Assembly: GCA_039794245.1 (NCBI GenBank)
Contig: JBDIVS010000003.1
Span: forward strand, 1 to 64,000
DNA: 64,000 nucleotides
Direction: 5' to 3'
Source of the DNA: DAITQM01 sp039794245
GTDB lineage: Bacteria; Pseudomonadota; Gammaproteobacteria; Xanthomonadales; Wenzhouxiangellaceae
The notes under the pieces are model-generated. The model saw nothing but the letters and a program-made list of their open reading frames with translations, did not search any database and had not been told where the DNA came from. Positions 28,417-40,398 of this stretch are shown here, piece by piece (the stretch's first letter is position 1; each line of letters starts with the position of its first letter). Made by a program: the position numbers and the translations under genes.

Positions 28417-31365
28417 TCAGAACGACAATGTGCCGCGGAAGTACCAGAACTGGCCCGGCAGATCGTGGTTGCTGGCGTCGAAGCCGTTCAGCGAACAGCT
28501 CAGACAGATCGGTGGATCCTTGTCGAGCAGGTTGTTGACACCGCCGGTGAGCAGCAGACCGTAATCGCCGAGATCGAAGTCGTAGCTGACCTGAAAGTCG
28601 TTGTAGTACCGGCTGTCCAGCTTGTTCGTCGAATTGGCGTTGTCGTCGAAATCGGGGTTCGAACACAGCCCGAAGTTGGTCAGGCTAAGCGCCGTGTTGT
28701 CGCGGAAATCGCTGCACGACTCGGTCATATTGTCGATAAAGCGCACCGTCCAACTTGCCGACCAGTTGTGCCACTGCCAGACGAGAATCAGGTTCGACTG
28801 GAATTCGGCGATGCCGCGGTCGTTCTCCTCGACACCGAGCAGGCGGCGGACGACGGGCTGATCGGGATCGTCAGGATTGAGCAGTAACTCGTTGAAACGA
28901 TCAACCCAGGTCGTCGTCCAGTCGATGCCGAACTGGCCGGCCGCGGTCTGCGGCGAGGTGTAGTTGACCTTGAAATCGACGCCCTGGGTATTGATCCCGC
29001 CGATATTGGTCAGGCGGTTCTGGAAGTCGTTGATCGCGCCGGTAAAGGCCCGGGAAATGCCGTCGCAGAAACCCGAGGTCGGATCGTTGATACAGGCGTC
29101 GAGCTGGGTTTGCGCATCGATTGCCTGGATCGCGTCTTCAAGCTCATGGCGATAGAATGTCGCGGCGAAATCGAGACGCGCCACCCATGACAGATCCTCG
29201 GCCCACGAGGCGCTGTAAACGAGACCGGCACTGTACGAATCGGTCGTTTCCGGGGTCAGCTCGATATTGCCGCCGGTCACCACCGAAATCTGTTGGTTGA
29301 CCTGTTCGAAGCTGCCGTCGGCCGGGACACCGAGCGCGATGCAGTTGTTGATAATCTGCTGGCTGACGCCGGTGTTCAGAAAATCGCTGCACCGGTCGTC
29401 AAGCACATCGTCAAAGCGCGACGCAGTACCGAATAACTCACCGATACCGGGCGAACGGATGCCCTCGGCGAAGCTGCCGCGGAACAGCAGATCCTCGGTC
29501 ACCTGCCAGCGGAAACCGGCTTTGAACGTCGTGCTGCTGCCGCTGGTGTTGAAGTCGGTGTAACGGACGGCGCCGACGGCGTCGAACTGCTGGATTCCCG
29601 GCAGATCGCTGAGCAGCGGGATATTCAACTCGCCGTAAACCTCCTCGAAATTCAGCGAGCCGGAGGTCGGCAGCGCCGGCACACCGTTGCTCTCGCCGGC
29701 GACGATCACCGAATCGGGCAGGAAGAAGCCGTCCTGCTCGCGGTGCTCGTACCCGGCGGCGATGCCGACCGTGCCGGCCGGCAGATCGAACAGATCGCCT
29801 GTGATATTGAACGAAATATCCTGCAATTCCTGCTCGGACTGGTCCTGGCCAACAAAGGTGATGAACTCGAGCATTTCAGGAGTAATGCTGCCGGCGCCAC
29901 CAAACAGGTTCAACGGCACGCAACCGGGAATCGCGGCGCAGTCGTCCACCGGGCCGAGCGCCTCGGCGATGCGTTTGATATTGAAACTGCCGTGCGTGAT
30001 CTGGTCGGCCTCGGATTGTGCATCGACAAAGTTCAGATCCCAGAAAAAAGCACGGTCGGCGACATTGAACTGCCCCTGGAAACCAGCCGCCAGGTAGCGG
30101 GTATCGATGTCCTGCTCGAAAATGCGCGGGCCGTTTTCCAGCGGCCGGCGGCCGAGTAACAGAAAATTATCCGTTGCGTCGAGCGTAAAACCAAACGGAT
30201 TGAAGGGATTGGTCGCATCGATCGATACGGTATCGGCGAGACTGCCTGTCCCCGCCTCCGGGCCGAGGAAAATCGGCTCCGGCGCCGCCTGGTTCACCGA
30301 TTGGCGCTCGTTGAACATGCCGCGGAAATAAAGGCTGACATATTCGTTCAGATCGTAACGGAGCTGGCCAAATACCGCGGTCCGCTCGGACGGGGTCAGC
30401 AATAAATTGAACGGCGAAAAATTGAACCGGTCGTCATTGGTGAAATTCTTGAAATCCGAATTCGGACCGGTCGGGTCGAGTGGGTCGAACACCGGTGCCC
30501 CGGGTACCGCATTTTTCAAGGTCAGATCAAAAACCTCGCCGGATACCGGATCGGCGAAAATAAAGCGACCGAACGGGGTTCCGGAACTGCCGCGCGTCAA
30601 ACCCGTCCCCGGCACCGGAAATCTCGAGATCTCCCGCTCCGCCGAGCTGATCCGGCTTTCGTCGGCATAGCTCGCGCTTAAAAAGAACGACAGGTCACCC
30701 GCCTTGCCGCCAAACGACGCTTCGCCGCGGAAGGTCTCGCCATCGCCCTCGTCGAACTGGCCGTAGTAAGCCGTCGCTTCGGCACCCTCGAAATCCTTGC
30801 GGGTGATGATATTGACGACGCCGGCGATGGCGTCGGTGCCGTAGATGGCCGAGGCACCGTCCTCGAGGATCTCGATACGCTCGACGATGGACATCGGGAT
30901 GGTGTTCAGATCGACGATCGAGCTGACGCCGCTGGCCGACGATTCGTTGACCCAGCGCAGGCCATCGACCAGCACCAGCACGCGCTGCGAACCCAGGTGG
31001 CGCAGATCGACGGTCGTCGCGCCGGCCCCGACGCCAGCCCCGGACGGCGGAAAGCCGAAGTTGCCGGACGAGTTGAATTTGGTGTTCAGCGCCGAACCGC
31101 TGGCAGTCAGTTGTTGCAGGATGTCGCCGATCGAGTTCTTGCCGGTGCGTTCGAGATCGTCGCGGGTCAGGGTCAGTACCGGTGACTGGCCGGTAATATT
31201 GGCGGTCCGGATGCGCGACCCGGTGACCAGTTGGCGGTCGAGTTCGGCCGTCTCCTGTTCCTGCTCCTGGGCGCCGGCGGGGCCCGATAAAAACGGTAAC
31301 GCCGGCAGCACGACGAGCGCCGCCAGCAGGGTTTTGATCGCGGTGAGTTCAGGCTTGGGTGCCAT
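28417..31365 (-). CDS. TonB-dependent outer membrane receptor
   Basis: The 982-residue receptor has a signal peptide (about 1-32, '[13 protein letters not shown]') and a plug domain. The plug carries '[29 protein letters not shown]', '[19 protein letters not shown]' and '[27 protein letters not shown]'. The rest is a beta barrel ending '[10 protein letters not shown]' with the C-terminal aromatic needed for BAM insertion. The plug type resembles iron- or carbohydrate/peptide-specific receptors of the 'TonB-dependent receptor, L-type' seen in Xanthomonas and Caulobacter. The ligand is unknown. GGGAGA precedes the ATG at 31365. A hybrid sensor kinase with a propeller sensor lies upstream on the same strand, a pairing common in nutrient-uptake loci. 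Confidence 0.93.
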   Translation of the reverse strand: MAPKPELTAIKTLLAALVVLPALPFLSGPAGAQEQEQETAELDRQLVTGSRIRTANITGQSPVLTLTRDDLERTGKNSIGDILQQLTASGSALNTKFNSSGNFGFPPSGAGVGAGATTVDLRHLGSQRVLVLVDGLRWVNESSASGVSSIVDLNTIPMSIVERIEILEDGASAIYGTDAIAGVVNIITRKDFEGAEATAYYGQFDEGDGETFRGEASFGGKAGDLSFFLSASYADESRISSAEREISRFPVPGTGLTRGSSGTPFGRFIFADPVSGEVFDLTLKNAVPGAPVFDPLDPTGPNSDFKNFTNDDRFNFSPFNLLLTPSERTAVFGQLRYDLNEYVSLYFRGMFNERQSVNQAAPEPIFLGPEAGTGSLADTVSIDATNPFNPFGFTLDATDNFLLLGRRPLENGPRIFEQDIDTRYLAAGFQGQFNVADRAFFWDLNFVDAQSEADQITHGSFNIKRIAEALGPVDDCAAIPGCVPLNLFGGAGSITPEMLEFITFVGQDQSEQELQDISFNITGDLFDLPAGTVGIAAGYEHREQDGFFLPDSVIVAGESNGVPALPTSGSLNFEEVYGELNIPLLSDLPGIQQFDAVGAVRYTDFNTSGSSTTFKAGFRWQVTEDLLFRGSFAEGIRSPGIGELFGTASRFDDVLDDRCSDFLNTGVSQQIINNCIALGVPADGSFEQVNQQISVVTGGNIELTPETTDSYSAGLVYSASWAEDLSWVARLDFAATFYRHELEDAIQAIDAQTQLDACINDPTSGFCDGISRAFTGAINDFQNRLTNIGGINTQGVDFKVNYTSPQTAAGQFGIDWTTTWVDRFNELLLNPDDPDQPVVRRLLGVEENDRGIAEFQSNLILVWQWHNWSASWTVRFIDNMTESCSDFRDNTALSLTNFGLCSNPDFDDNANSTNKLDSRYYNDFQVSYDFDLGDYGLLLTGGVNNLLDKDPPICLSCSLNGFDASNHDLPGQFWYFRGTLSF

Positions 31366-31617
31366 GATTCGAATCTCCCTGGATGACTTGCTTGGAACAA
31401 CGATGCCGGGCCGGCCGGGGTGGTTTGTTGCTTGTCGATGACACCCCACCGCCCGCTTTAACAAATTTCTCACAAAACCGGGGGCAATGCAAGTGCCGGC
31501 GAATCTCCACCGCGCCTGTCATGCCCTCCTCTACCGGGCTGAAGGCGATGCGAAGCCGGGGCCGCGAGGCGGGCAGGCGCAAGCGTGTTTTCCCGTCACT
31601 CCCACCCCCGATCGGGC

Positions 31618-34600
31618 TCAGGCCGTGATGCCGCCCGGACGCCGGGCCGGCAGCGCCGCGCCCAGGACTTCGGCGCTGACCGGTTTGACCAGGTAGTCTT
31701 CCATACCGCCGGCCAGGCATTGTTCGCGTTGCGCCGGGCTCACCTGGGCGGTCAGCGCGATGATCGCGACCGGCGCCCGGCCGCTTTCCGCCTCGCGCCG
31801 CCGCCACTCACCGGTGACTTCGAGGCCGTTCATATCGGGCAGGCTCAAATCCATCAACACCAGGTCGCACGGCCCGTCGAAAGCCAGCGCCGCCCGGCCG
31901 CTGGCGGCCAGCGACACGGTGTGCCCCATATCCTCGAGCAGGCGCTGGATTACTTTCTGGCTGATCGGATCGTCCTCGACGACTAGGATGCGAAGTCCAT
32001 CCCCATCTCGCCGCCGTTCCCCGGGCGGTACCGCCGACGGCGCGTCCAGCCCGGCGGCGGGCTCACTGGCCTGTCCGTCGTCCGAGAAAATCCGCCGCAG
32101 ACAGGCGATCAACTCCGGCTCGCGGACCGGCCGGTGGAGGTGCGCCGGCGGGGCGGGCCAATCGACGGCCCCGGCCGCCCGGTGGCCGAAGGGCTCGATC
32201 AACACGGCGTGCGGCCTGAGCGTCTCGGGCAGTGCGGCGATATGCCCGGCCAGCGTGCTGAGTTCCACAGCCGGAAGGCGGGCATCGACGAGCAGGGCGC
32301 CGATCTCCCGGTGGGCGAGCTTGACGGCTTCGAGCTGGCTTGCCGCCTGGACCACGGTTCGGCACACCGTGAGTTTCATCCGCTGGACCGCCAGCATGTC
32401 ACGGACCGCAGCCTGGGTTGCGGCGTGGCCGTCGAGCAACAAGACGTGCCGCCCGACCAGGGAGACTTCGACCGGCTGATCGCCGCCGCCGGGCAGATCG
32501 ATTTCGAACCAGAAACGGCTGCCGCGGCCGGGGCGACTGTCCACACCGATCCTGCCGCCCATCAACTCGACGAGTTGGCGGGCGATATTCAGACCGAGCC
32601 CGGTGCCGCCGTAACGCCGCGCGGTTTGTGCGCCGGCCTGGACGTATGGCTGGAATAACCGGGCGCGAACGTCTCTTTCGATACCGATCCCGGTATCGGT
32701 CACCTCGACGCGGAGCGGGACGATTGCGCCACCCACCTGGTCGGCCGCCTGCTCGCCCAACTCCGCCTCGCGCCGTTCGATCGACAGCGCGATTTCTCCC
32801 TTGAGGGTGAACTTGAAGGCGTTGCCGAGCAGGTTGAGCAGAATCTGCCGCCAGCGCAAGCCGTCGCCACGCAACCGCCGTGGTACATCGGGGGCGATCC
32901 GGCACGACAATTCCAGCCCTTGCGCCGCGGCACGGGCGGCGAACAGCGTCACGACCTCGGCGCACAGCTCGGCAAGATCGAACGGCGCATTTTCCAGCTC
33001 CAGCTTGCCGGCCTCGATCTTGGCCAGATCGAGGATATCGTTGATCAGCGACAACAGCAGCTTTCCCGAATCCTGCACGGCGCGCACGTATTCGCGCTGC
33101 TCGGCGTCAAGGTGCGAGGCCTGGAGCAGTTCGCTCATACCGAGCACACCGTTCATCGGGGTCCGGATCTCGTGGCTCATGCGGGCCAGAAAATCGCTTT
33201 TCGCCCGGTTGGCACGCTCCGCCTCGGCCGCCGCCGCTTCGCTGCGCGCCAGCAGCGCCGCCTTGTCGAGGGCATTGGCCGCCTGCTCGGCGCAGGCCAC
33301 GGCGTACGCGACGTCACGCTCATTGAATGGGCTCCCGTCGCGCTCAAGACAAAGCACATAGCCGCTTTGCGCCGCGTCCTCGATCGGCAGTGTGAGCATC
33401 TGCCGGCTGCCTTCACGGCAAACGGCGGGGCCGGCCTGCGCCGTTATGGACATCCGCTTGACGCGGGCTTCCCGGACCGCGAGGATCGGCGCGATGCATT
33501 CTTCGAGGCAGCGGGTGATCGCCGCCGGGTGCAGATCGGTCAGCAGGCTGCGAGTCAGGGCTTGCAGTTGTTCCGCCCACTCCCGCTGGTCGCGTTCGCG
33601 TTCGAATGCGCGCCGCCGCCGCAGGCGGCGACGGGCGTCGAACAGGGCGGCGGCGAGCAGGGCCAGAGCCAGAACCGCATAGGCGGTATAGGCCTGCCAG
33701 GTTTGCCACGGCGGCGGCGTGACCGTGACCGGCAGGTCGATCGCCGGTTCCTGCCAGGTCTTTCCTAGACCGTCGCCGGCCCGGACCTGCAGGCGGTAAT
33801 CGCCCGCCGGCAGGCTGATCAACGACACCTGCCGCTCGTTGCCGAGATCGAGCCAGGTGTCGCTGAGGCCGAGCAGGCGGTAGGCGAAACGGTAGGTGGC
33901 GCCGGGATTGAAGTCGAGGGCGTCGAATGTCACGCGGGCCAAAAGATCACGGTAACCGAGGCGCAATGATCCCGCCGGGGCGAATGGGCCGCCCTGGGGG
34001 TAAGGCGCGTCCAACACCGTCAGTTTGCCGAGCCTGAGCCGCGGTGGCGCCGGCGGCGGGCTGATGCGGCCTGGATTGAACCAGCTCAAACCGTAACCAC
34101 CGCCGAAAAAGTAACGGCCGCTGGCGCCGCGCCGTAGAACGCTTTGCACGGGATCGCCGAGCAGGCCGTCGGCCATGCCGAACATCCGCCATTCGCCGCT
34201 CTCCGGCGCAAACCGGACGATGCCGTTCAGCACGGCGAACCACAGATAACCGCGTTCGTCGGTTTCCAGTCGAGCACCCAGCACATTCGGCCTCAGTTCC
34301 GCGGGGTAGGGGTAACGGGCGAGCAGCGACACACGCTCGCCGGTAATGCGGAAGCGGACCAGGGCGCTCTGGCCCATGCCCCATATCACATCGCCCTGCT
34401 CGACAATATAAACTAAATCGTCTAATGGCGGCGTATCCCGATCGGCGGGCTCGAGGGTCGTGAACGTCTCGCTCACCGGATCGAACAACTGCAAACCGCC
34501 GCTGGCTACGAGCAGGTAGCGGTGGTCGGCGAGCAGGGTCGCGCTATCGATGTTGTTGCCCAAAAGACCATCGCCGGCGCCCTCGCCTGCGGTCCAGGCG

Positions 34601-36153
34601 CGCAACCGGCCGGTCTGTTCGTTGAAATTCAGCCACCCGCCACCTGCGCTCGCGATGAGCACCCCCAGTTGTGGGTCGTCGAACAACTCGGTGGGATAAC
34701 CGTCGCCGGCGACGCCCGGCAGGTCGTTGAATTGCCAGGCCGTCACCCGGCCGCTCTGCGGCAGCACCCGGTGCAGGCCGGTATGGGTGCCGACCCACAG
34801 GCCGCCGCTGCGCCGGGCGATGATGGCGCCGATGTTGTCGTCGAGCAATTCGCCGCGCTCGTGCGCCGACCAGCGCCGCACCTCGCCTGAACCGAGATCG
34901 GCGTGTATGAGGCCGCTGTTGCGCCCGCCGAACCACAACACACCGGGCACGGGTTCGTAAATGGTCAGCACACTGCCCTTATCGAGCAGCGGTTTTTCCG
35001 CCGCCAGGTGCGAAAGGTGTGTGAATTGACTGTCGTTGCGGGACAGGCGGGCAATGCCCCGGGTCCAGGTGGCGACCCAAAGGACGCCGGAATCGTCCTC
35101 GAACACCCGGCCGAGATGCAGCGGCCCGCCGTTATCGCCGCCGTTGACGAAGGGCGCGATCGCGGTCATCGCTCGCCGGTCGGGGTCGATCCGGAACAAC
35201 CCGCTCGCAGCCGAAGACAGCCACAATCGGCCGGCGCGATCCTCCAGGAGATAGGTCGGCTTGACGCCGCCCAGCTCTTCGACCGATGTGCACGCGAAAC
35301 GATCCTCGCTGGGACGGTACGACGAAAGACCATCGTCGCCGGCGATCAGAATCTCGCCCCGGCGCGTTTCGATGATGTCCCAATTGCGCAAGCCGCACAG
35401 GCCGTCGCTCGTCCCATAGAGTTGAAACCGGCCGTCCCGAGCGCGGCGGGCGAGACCATCGCCGAGCCCGGCGATCCACAATGCACCTTGCGAATCGGCC
35501 CTGAGCATCGTGATCGCAGTGAACGGCAGGCCGCCGTCGGCCGCCGGAAGATCGCGGAAACGGGTGAACCGGCCGTCGTCTTCCAGACGATGCAACCCGC
35601 CGCCGAAGGTGCCGGCCCACAGGCGGCCGGCAGCATCGAGCGCCAGGCTGTAAACGTTGCTGTCGGCGAGCCGATCCGCAGCGGTGGGATCCGCCGGGTA
35701 GCGGCGCAAGTCGCCGGTCGCCGGCGACAGGCGGTACAGGCCGCGGTTGACACTGCCGAGCCAGACATCGCCGGTGGGATCGAGCAACATTGCAGTCAAC
35801 AGACTCAATTCTTCGCCGCCTGGCGACGAGAAATCGAGGTGCTCGACCCGCCGGCCGAAGTGCCGCCACAGGCCGTTTTCGGTGGCCAGCCAGACAACGC
35901 CGTCCGGAGCCTGGGCGGCGGCGGAGAAAGCGAGATCGGCGAGCGGGCTCATGCGTTCTTCGAAATAGACCGGGGCGATTTCGATCGGCACCGGAGACTC
36001 GGCCCATGACAGGCGGCCGAAAGTGACAGCGCAGGCCGCAAATCCCCACAGTACGCCATTGCCGCACACCGACGCCACCCGCCGGACCCCGGTCACCCCG
36101 ACTGCTGTCGGCCGGCAGCAAAGAGGACGCCGAGCCGCGACACCGCGTTGCAT
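31618..36153 (-). CDS. Hybrid sensor kinase with two-component-regulator propeller
   Basis: The 1511-residue, one-protein signalling system has an N-terminal signal/anchor (to about 50). Fourteen or so propeller repeats (about 60-760, e.g. '[15 protein letters not shown]') form a periplasmic sensor. A Y_Y_Y domain ('[18 protein letters not shown]') and one membrane helix (about 845-865) follow. Inside the cell are a GAF-like segment, HisKA ('[19 protein letters not shown]'), HATPase ('[10 protein letters not shown]', 'DTGIGI', 'GTGLGL') and two receivers. The last receiver is complete ('VVEDD', '[13 protein letters not shown]', 'DYLVKPVS'). The first keeps an Asp ('LLVDARLPA') but has Arg ('HRPVRE') instead of the conserved Lys, so it is probably degenerate. 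There is no DNA-binding output domain, so a separate regulator is needed. The exact start is uncertain. Confidence 0.93.
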   Translation of the reverse strand: MQRGVAARRPLCCRPTAVGVTGVRRVASVCGNGVLWGFAACAVTFGRLSWAESPVPIEIAPVYFEERMSPLADLAFSAAAQAPDGVVWLATENGLWRHFGRRVEHLDFSSPGGEELSLLTAMLLDPTGDVWLGSVNRGLYRLSPATGDLRRYPADPTAADRLADSNVYSLALDAAGRLWAGTFGGGLHRLEDDGRFTRFRDLPAADGGLPFTAITMLRADSQGALWIAGLGDGLARRARDGRFQLYGTSDGLCGLRNWDIIETRRGEILIAGDDGLSSYRPSEDRFACTSVEELGGVKPTYLLEDRAGRLWLSSAASGLFRIDPDRRAMTAIAPFVNGGDNGGPLHLGRVFEDDSGVLWVATWTRGIARLSRNDSQFTHLSHLAAEKPLLDKGSVLTIYEPVPGVLWFGGRNSGLIHADLGSGEVRRWSAHERGELLDDNIGAIIARRSGGLWVGTHTGLHRVLPQSGRVTAWQFNDLPGVAGDGYPTELFDDPQLGVLIASAGGGWLNFNEQTGRLRAWTAGEGAGDGLLGNNIDSATLLADHRYLLVASGGLQLFDPVSETFTTLEPADRDTPPLDDLVYIVEQGDVIWGMGQSALVRFRITGERVSLLARYPYPAELRPNVLGARLETDERGYLWFAVLNGIVRFAPESGEWRMFGMADGLLGDPVQSVLRRGASGRYFFGGGYGLSWFNPGRISPPPAPPRLRLGKLTVLDAPYPQGGPFAPAGSLRLGYRDLLARVTFDALDFNPGATYRFAYRLLGLSDTWLDLGNERQVSLISLPAGDYRLQVRAGDGLGKTWQEPAIDLPVTVTPPPWQTWQAYTAYAVLALALLAAALFDARRRLRRRRAFERERDQREWAEQLQALTRSLLTDLHPAAITRCLEECIAPILAVREARVKRMSITAQAGPAVCREGSRQMLTLPIEDAAQSGYVLCLERDGSPFNERDVAYAVACAEQAANALDKAALLARSEAAAAEAERANRAKSDFLARMSHEIRTPMNGVLGMSELLQASHLDAEQREYVRAVQDSGKLLLSLINDILDLAKIEAGKLELENAPFDLAELCAEVVTLFAARAAAQGLELSCRIAPDVPRRLRGDGLRWRQILLNLLGNAFKFTLKGEIALSIERREAELGEQAADQVGGAIVPLRVEVTDTGIGIERDVRARLFQPYVQAGAQTARRYGGTGLGLNIARQLVELMGGRIGVDSRPGRGSRFWFEIDLPGGGDQPVEVSLVGRHVLLLDGHAATQAAVRDMLAVQRMKLTVCRTVVQAASQLEAVKLAHREIGALLVDARLPAVELSTLAGHIAALPETLRPHAVLIEPFGHRAAGAVDWPAPPAHLHRPVREPELIACLRRIFSDDGQASEPAAGLDAPSAVPPGERRRDGDGLRILVVEDDPISQKVIQRLLEDMGHTVSLAASGRAALAFDGPCDLVLMDLSLPDMNGLEVTGEWRRREAESGRAPVAIIALTAQVSPAQREQCLAGGMEDYLVKPVSAEVLGAALPARRPGGITA

Positions 36154-36163
36154 CGCCCGCCGC

Positions 36164-36469
36164 TTACAGCAGTGTCGGCGGATGGCCTTTCGGATAACAG
36201 GCCGCCGCCAGCGTCTCGCCGTCAGTGCCGAGCAGGACCACGGTGGGATGTTCCTGGGCGCCCTGCTCGTTTTGTACCGCCTTCTTGAACATGTTCTTCG
36301 CTTTTGTGGCCAACCCGGCGTTCAGTACCTTGGCGCACACCGCCGGGTTGAGCAGGATGGCCCCCAGTTTGGCCAGCTCTTCGCCGCACAACACGCCGGT
36401 TTTCGTTTCGCCATTGTTGTACTCGATGTACATCGTAATGTTCCTGACCGTACCCTTGATATCAGTCAT
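36164..36469 (-). CDS. Small conserved-looking protein of unknown function
   Basis: A 101-residue protein starting '[20 protein letters not shown]'. A strong GGGAGA site 8 bases ahead of the ATG at 36469 supports translation; the reading from 36484 adds only MGENL. It has no signal peptide or membrane helix, an amphipathic middle ('[21 protein letters not shown]', '[20 protein letters not shown]') and a last third of beta type ('[17 protein letters not shown]'). I do not recognise the family. It ends 10 bases before the start of the hybrid kinase and runs the same way, so it may be the first gene of that operon. Confidence 0.7.
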   Translation of the reverse strand: MTDIKGTVRNITMYIEYNNGETKTGVLCGEELAKLGAILLNPAVCAKVLNAGLATKAKNMFKKAVQNEQGAQEHPTVVLLGTDGETLAAACYPKGHPPTLL

Positions 36470-36536
36470 TAGATTTTCTCCCATAAATTATGATGGACAA
36501 AGCATCAGCGGTGATCGCCCCCTCCCTCGCGGAACT

Positions 36537-36542
36537 TATAAT
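36537..36542 (+). promoter_or_regulatory. -10 box upstream of dnaE
   Basis: TATAAT on the plus strand lies about 115 bases before the dnaE ATG in the divergent gap 36470-36657. The -35 region is GC-rich without a clear hexamer. Confidence 0.4.
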
Positions 36543-36657
36543 GGCCCTCCCGGCGCGGCTCGCGAATCACAGTGGAGCAGGTGAAAATGAGGTATATCCA
36601 AGGTGGAACAAGGCCGCCCCTTCGTGCCGCCCCCACTGACCGCCGCCGCTCCCTGCC

Positions 36658-39600
36658 ATGGTCAATCTTACTCCGCCCGCGCCGCAGAATTCATTGGTGA
36701 GCGAAAATTCCCGCCCCGGGCAGCCGCGCTTCGTCCACCTCGACGTCCACAGCGAGTATTCGCTGGTCGATTCGACGGTGCGCATTGCCGATCTGGTCGC
36801 CCGCGCCGCCGCACTGGGGATGCCGGCGGTGGCGCTGACCGACCACTGCAACATCTTCGCGCTGGTCAAATTTTTCAAGGCGGCGCGCCGCGCCGGGGTC
36901 AAACCGCTGGCCGGGGCCGAACTGCTGCTCGATCCGCCGCACACCGGCGCCGCACCGTACAGGCTCAACGTCTTGTGCCGGACCCGTGACGGCTACCGCA
37001 ACCTGTGCCGCCTGCTGAGCACGGCTTATCTGAACGGCCGGCGGCACCCGCCGAGTCTTGAGCGAAGCGAAATCGCCCGGCACAGCGGCGGTCTGATCGC
37101 TCTGGCTGGCCGCGAAAGCGATATCGGCGAGGCGCTCGGGCGCGGCGAGGAATCGGACGCCGAGGCGTTGCTCGACCGCTGGATGGCGGATTTCCCCGGT
37201 GCGTTTTATCTCGCCGTGGCCCGCCTCGGGCTGGGCGGTGAGGAACGCTATAACGCGGCGGCACTTCGCCTGGCCGGCCGGCGGCGCTGCCCGGTCGCCG
37301 CGGTCAATGCCGTGCGTTTTCTCGACGCCTCCGGCTTCGCCCACCACGATGCGCGGGTCTGTATCCACCAGGGGCGCCAGTTGAACGACCCGCGGCGGCC
37401 GGCGGACTACCGGCCGGCGCAATACTTCAAAAGCCCGGCGGAAATGGCCGCGTTGTTCGCCGACTGCCCATCGGCCCTGGCCAATACCCTGGAAATCGCC
37501 CGCCGCTGCAACCTCGATCTGGAAATGGGCCATTACCGGATGCCGGAGTTTCCGGCGGCCGCCGAAGGCGGCGAAAGCGCCGCGGCCTTGCTGTCACGCC
37601 TGGCCCATCACGGCCTGCGCGAAAAGCTAGCCAAACACGGCATGGCGCCGGAAATCGCGCACGCCGATTATCAGGCCCGACTGGAACGGGAACTGGCGGT
37701 GATCGGCGAGATGGGTTTTGCCGGTTATTTCCTGATCGTCGCCGATTTCGTCCGCTGGGCGAAAGACCCGGCCAACGACGTCCCGGTCGGGCCGGGGCGC
37801 GGCTCGGGTGCCGGCTCGCTGGTCGCCTGGGCGCTGGGGATCACCGGTATCGATCCGCTGCGCCACGATCTTTTGTTCGAGCGTTTTTTGAATCCCGAGC
37901 GCGTCTCGATGCCGGATTTCGATATCGACTTCTGCATGGAAAAGCGTGGCCGGGTCATCGACTATGTCGCCCGCACCTACGGCCGCGAGCGGGTCAGCCA
38001 GATCATCACATTCGGCACGATGGCGGCACGCGCCGTGGTCCGCGATGCCGGTCGGGTGCTCGGCCAGCCCTACAGTTTTGTCGATGGCATCGCCAAGCTG
38101 ATCCCGCAGACGCTCGGCATCCAACTCGCCGAAGCCTGCACCGCCGAACCACAACTGGCAGCCAGAATCGCCGAAGATCCGGCGGTCGCGGCGATCTTCG
38201 AGACCGCAACGGCGCTCGAGGGACTGGTGCGCAACGCCGGGACACACGCCGGTGGCGTCGTCATCGCACCGGTGGATCTGACCGAGCTGACCGCACTTTA
38301 CGTCGAACCGGGCGGCGAGACGCCGGTGATCCAGTTCGACAAGGATGACGCCGAGGCGATCGGCCTGATCAAGTTCGACTTTCTCGGCCTGCGCACGCTG
38401 ACCATCCTGCACCACGCTGTGACGGCGATCAATGCCGCCCGCCGGGGCCGCGGCGACCCCCCCCTCGATCTCGAGGCGCTGCCGCTCGACGACCGCGCGA
38501 CCTACGACCTGTTGCGCCGCGCCGAGACCACCGCCGTTTTCCAGCTCGAATCGCGCGGTATGCGCGACCTGATGCGCCGGCTCAAGCCGGATACCTTCGC
38601 CGATATCGTGGCGCTCGTCGCGCTGTTCCGCCCCGGGCCGCTCGAGGCCGGCATGGTCAACGACTATATCGAGCGCAAACACGGCCGGGCCGCCGTCGCC
38701 TACCTGCACCCCAGCCTCAAGCCGATCCTGGCACCGACGTACGGCGTGATCCTGTACCAGGAACAGGTGATGGAAATCGCCCGCACACTGGCCGGTTACA
38801 CTCTCGGCGCGGCCGACATCCTGCGCCGCGCGATGGGCAAGAAAAACGCCGAGGCGATGGCCGAACAGCGGGCGATTTTCGTCGCTGGGGCGGCCGCCAA
38901 TGGTGTCGCCGAGCCGCTCGCGCAGCGCATTTTCGACCTGATGGAAACCTTCGGCGGTTACGGTTTCAACAAGTCGCACTCGGTGGCTTACGCCCTGCTC
39001 GCCTACCAGACTGCGTGGCTCAAGGTCCACCACCCGGCCGAATTCATGGCCGCGGTGCTGAGCTGCGAAATGGACGACAGCGACAAGGTCGCGGTCCTGA
39101 TCGGCGAATGCCGCGCAATGGGGATCGAGATCCTGCCGCCGGATGTCTGGTTTTCGGACTGGGCATTCAAGGTCGATCACGGCGCCATCCGCTTTGGGCT
39201 GGGGGCGATCAAGGGTCTGGGGCAAAGCGCCGTCGATGAATTGTGCCGGGCGCGGGCGCGGCGCCGGACCGTCTGGCAAACCGCTGCTGAGTTGGCCGGC
39301 GAGCTCGACCCGCAGCGTCTGAACCGCCGCGCTTTCGAGGCCCTGGTCAAGGCCGGGGCGCTCGACCGCCTGGAAAACGACCGCGGTGACCTGATCGCCC
39401 GCCTGCCGGCGATCCTGAAAGCCGCCGAGCAGCAGTCGGCGGCGGCCAGCCAGGGGCAGACCGATCTGTTCGGCAACCCGCTGAGCAGCATCACCGAGAT
39501 GCCGGTCGAGCCCGCAGCCGGCGCCTGGAGCCGCGAACAGCGGCTGGCCGCCGAACACGAGGCGCTCGGCTTTTATTTTTCCGGCCATCCGCTCGATACC

Positions 39601-40167
39601 TGGGCCGGCGAACTGCCGCACCTGACCGACGGCGACATCCGCGCCCTGCACGCGGCCTCGGGCAAGCGCGGCACCCGGCGCCTGGCCGGCCTTTTGCTCG
39701 CCCGCCGGCGCCGGCCCGGCAAAGGCGCGTTTTTGACGCTCGGCGATCCCAGCGGCCGGATCGACGTGATGGTCAGCGAAACCCTCTATCTGGAAGCGGC
39801 GGAACATCTCGAAGACCGCGCCCTGCTCCATATCGAAGGCGAACTGGCAAACGACGAGTACAGCGGCGGCGTGCGGCTTGCGGCCCGCGCGATCCGGCCG
39901 CTGGCTGCGGCGCGCCATGCCGCGGCCCAGGCGATCCATCTGACGCTGGCCGGAACCGATCGCGATTTCGTCAAAATCCTCGCCCGGATTCTGGCACCGC
40001 ACCGCAACGACAGCGGCATCCCGTTGATCCTGCATTACCGCGCCGGCGGCGCCGGCAGTCTGGCCGACCTGGTGCTCGGCGACGAGTGGAAAGTGGCCAG
40101 CAGCGAGGCCTTGCTTGCCGCGCTCGCCGAACTGCCGGGCGTCGCCGAGGTTCGCCTGGGTTATTAA
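36658..40167 (+). CDS. dnaE: DNA polymerase III subunit alpha
   Basis: The replicative polymerase, 1169 residues. Order: PHP domain ('FVHLDVHSEYSLVDSTVRI', 'ALTDHCNIFALVKFF'), and a polymerase core with 'VGPGRGSGAGSLVAWALGI' and the catalytic aspartates of 'MPDFDIDFCMEKRG' (about 418-422). 'FQLESRGMRDLMRRLKPD' and 'YGFNKSHSVAYALLAYQTAWLK' follow, then the helix-hairpin-helix and an OB domain ('RIDVMVSETLYLEAAE'). Length is close to E. coli DnaE1 (1160). The ATG at 36658 lacks a good ribosome site; a GTG at 36697 ('VSENSRPGQPRFVHL') would align better with E. coli. A small transposon begins 1 base after its stop. Confidence 0.97.
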   Translation: MVNLTPPAPQNSLVSENSRPGQPRFVHLDVHSEYSLVDSTVRIADLVARAAALGMPAVALTDHCNIFALVKFFKAARRAGVKPLAGAELLLDPPHTGAAPYRLNVLCRTRDGYRNLCRLLSTAYLNGRRHPPSLERSEIARHSGGLIALAGRESDIGEALGRGEESDAEALLDRWMADFPGAFYLAVARLGLGGEERYNAAALRLAGRRRCPVAAVNAVRFLDASGFAHHDARVCIHQGRQLNDPRRPADYRPAQYFKSPAEMAALFADCPSALANTLEIARRCNLDLEMGHYRMPEFPAAAEGGESAAALLSRLAHHGLREKLAKHGMAPEIAHADYQARLERELAVIGEMGFAGYFLIVADFVRWAKDPANDVPVGPGRGSGAGSLVAWALGITGIDPLRHDLLFERFLNPERVSMPDFDIDFCMEKRGRVIDYVARTYGRERVSQIITFGTMAARAVVRDAGRVLGQPYSFVDGIAKLIPQTLGIQLAEACTAEPQLAARIAEDPAVAAIFETATALEGLVRNAGTHAGGVVIAPVDLTELTALYVEPGGETPVIQFDKDDAEAIGLIKFDFLGLRTLTILHHAVTAINAARRGRGDPPLDLEALPLDDRATYDLLRRAETTAVFQLESRGMRDLMRRLKPDTFADIVALVALFRPGPLEAGMVNDYIERKHGRAAVAYLHPSLKPILAPTYGVILYQEQVMEIARTLAGYTLGAADILRRAMGKKNAEAMAEQRAIFVAGAAANGVAEPLAQRIFDLMETFGGYGFNKSHSVAYALLAYQTAWLKVHHPAEFMAAVLSCEMDDSDKVAVLIGECRAMGIEILPPDVWFSDWAFKVDHGAIRFGLGAIKGLGQSAVDELCRARARRRTVWQTAAELAGELDPQRLNRRAFEALVKAGALDRLENDRGDLIARLPAILKAAEQQSAAASQGQTDLFGNPLSSITEMPVEPAAGAWSREQRLAAEHEALGFYFSGHPLDTWAGELPHLTDGDIRALHAASGKRGTRRLAGLLLARRRRPGKGAFLTLGDPSGRIDVMVSETLYLEAAEHLEDRALLHIEGELANDEYSGGVRLAARAIRPLAAARHAAAQAIHLTLAGTDRDFVKILARILAPHRNDSGIPLILHYRAGGAGSLADLVLGDEWKVASSEALLAALAELPGVAEVRLGY

Positions 40168-40168
40168 A

Positions 40169-40332
40169 CCTGCATTACCGCTGTCCCACAAATAAATGGA
40201 TTGATCATATGAACCCCTGGATTGAAGCGATCTCGTCAGCGCCAAACTAAGTGACAGACATGATCCAGCATCGGTCTTTCAGGACACGCCACAAGTACGT
40301 CCTATGGGTTTGTGGGACAGCGGTAATGCAGG
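40169..40332. mobile_element. 164-bp non-autonomous element (MITE-like) with perfect 24-bp inverted ends
   Basis: The left end CCTGCATTACCGCTGTCCCA (continuing CAAA, 40169-40192) and right end 40309-40332 are exact inverted copies over 24 bases. The interior encodes nothing. Flanks TTAAA and ATAAA agree at 4 of 5 positions, so a short AT-rich target duplication is possible but not proven. The element lies between the dnaE stop and the terminator of the opposite-strand gene. Confidence 0.85.
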
Positions 40333-40334
40333 AT

Positions 40335-40360
40335 AAAAAAACCCCGTCCAGGGGACGGGG
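40335..40360 (-). terminator. Rho-independent terminator of the glycine-zipper gene
   Basis: On the minus strand CCCCGTCC-CCT-GGACGGGG forms a perfect 8-bp stem followed by TTTTTTTA. It lies about 40 bases after the stop codon of the gene at 40399-40959. Confidence 0.9.
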
Positions 40361-40398
40361 TAAAGCACCACACGGAGAGTTGAACGGGGTTTATCGGC

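Noticed and set aside
37627..40245. 872-residue ORF antisense to dnaE
   Set aside because: Shadow of the dnaE reading frame; composition is low-complexity Gly/Ala/Arg/Asp without recognisable domains.
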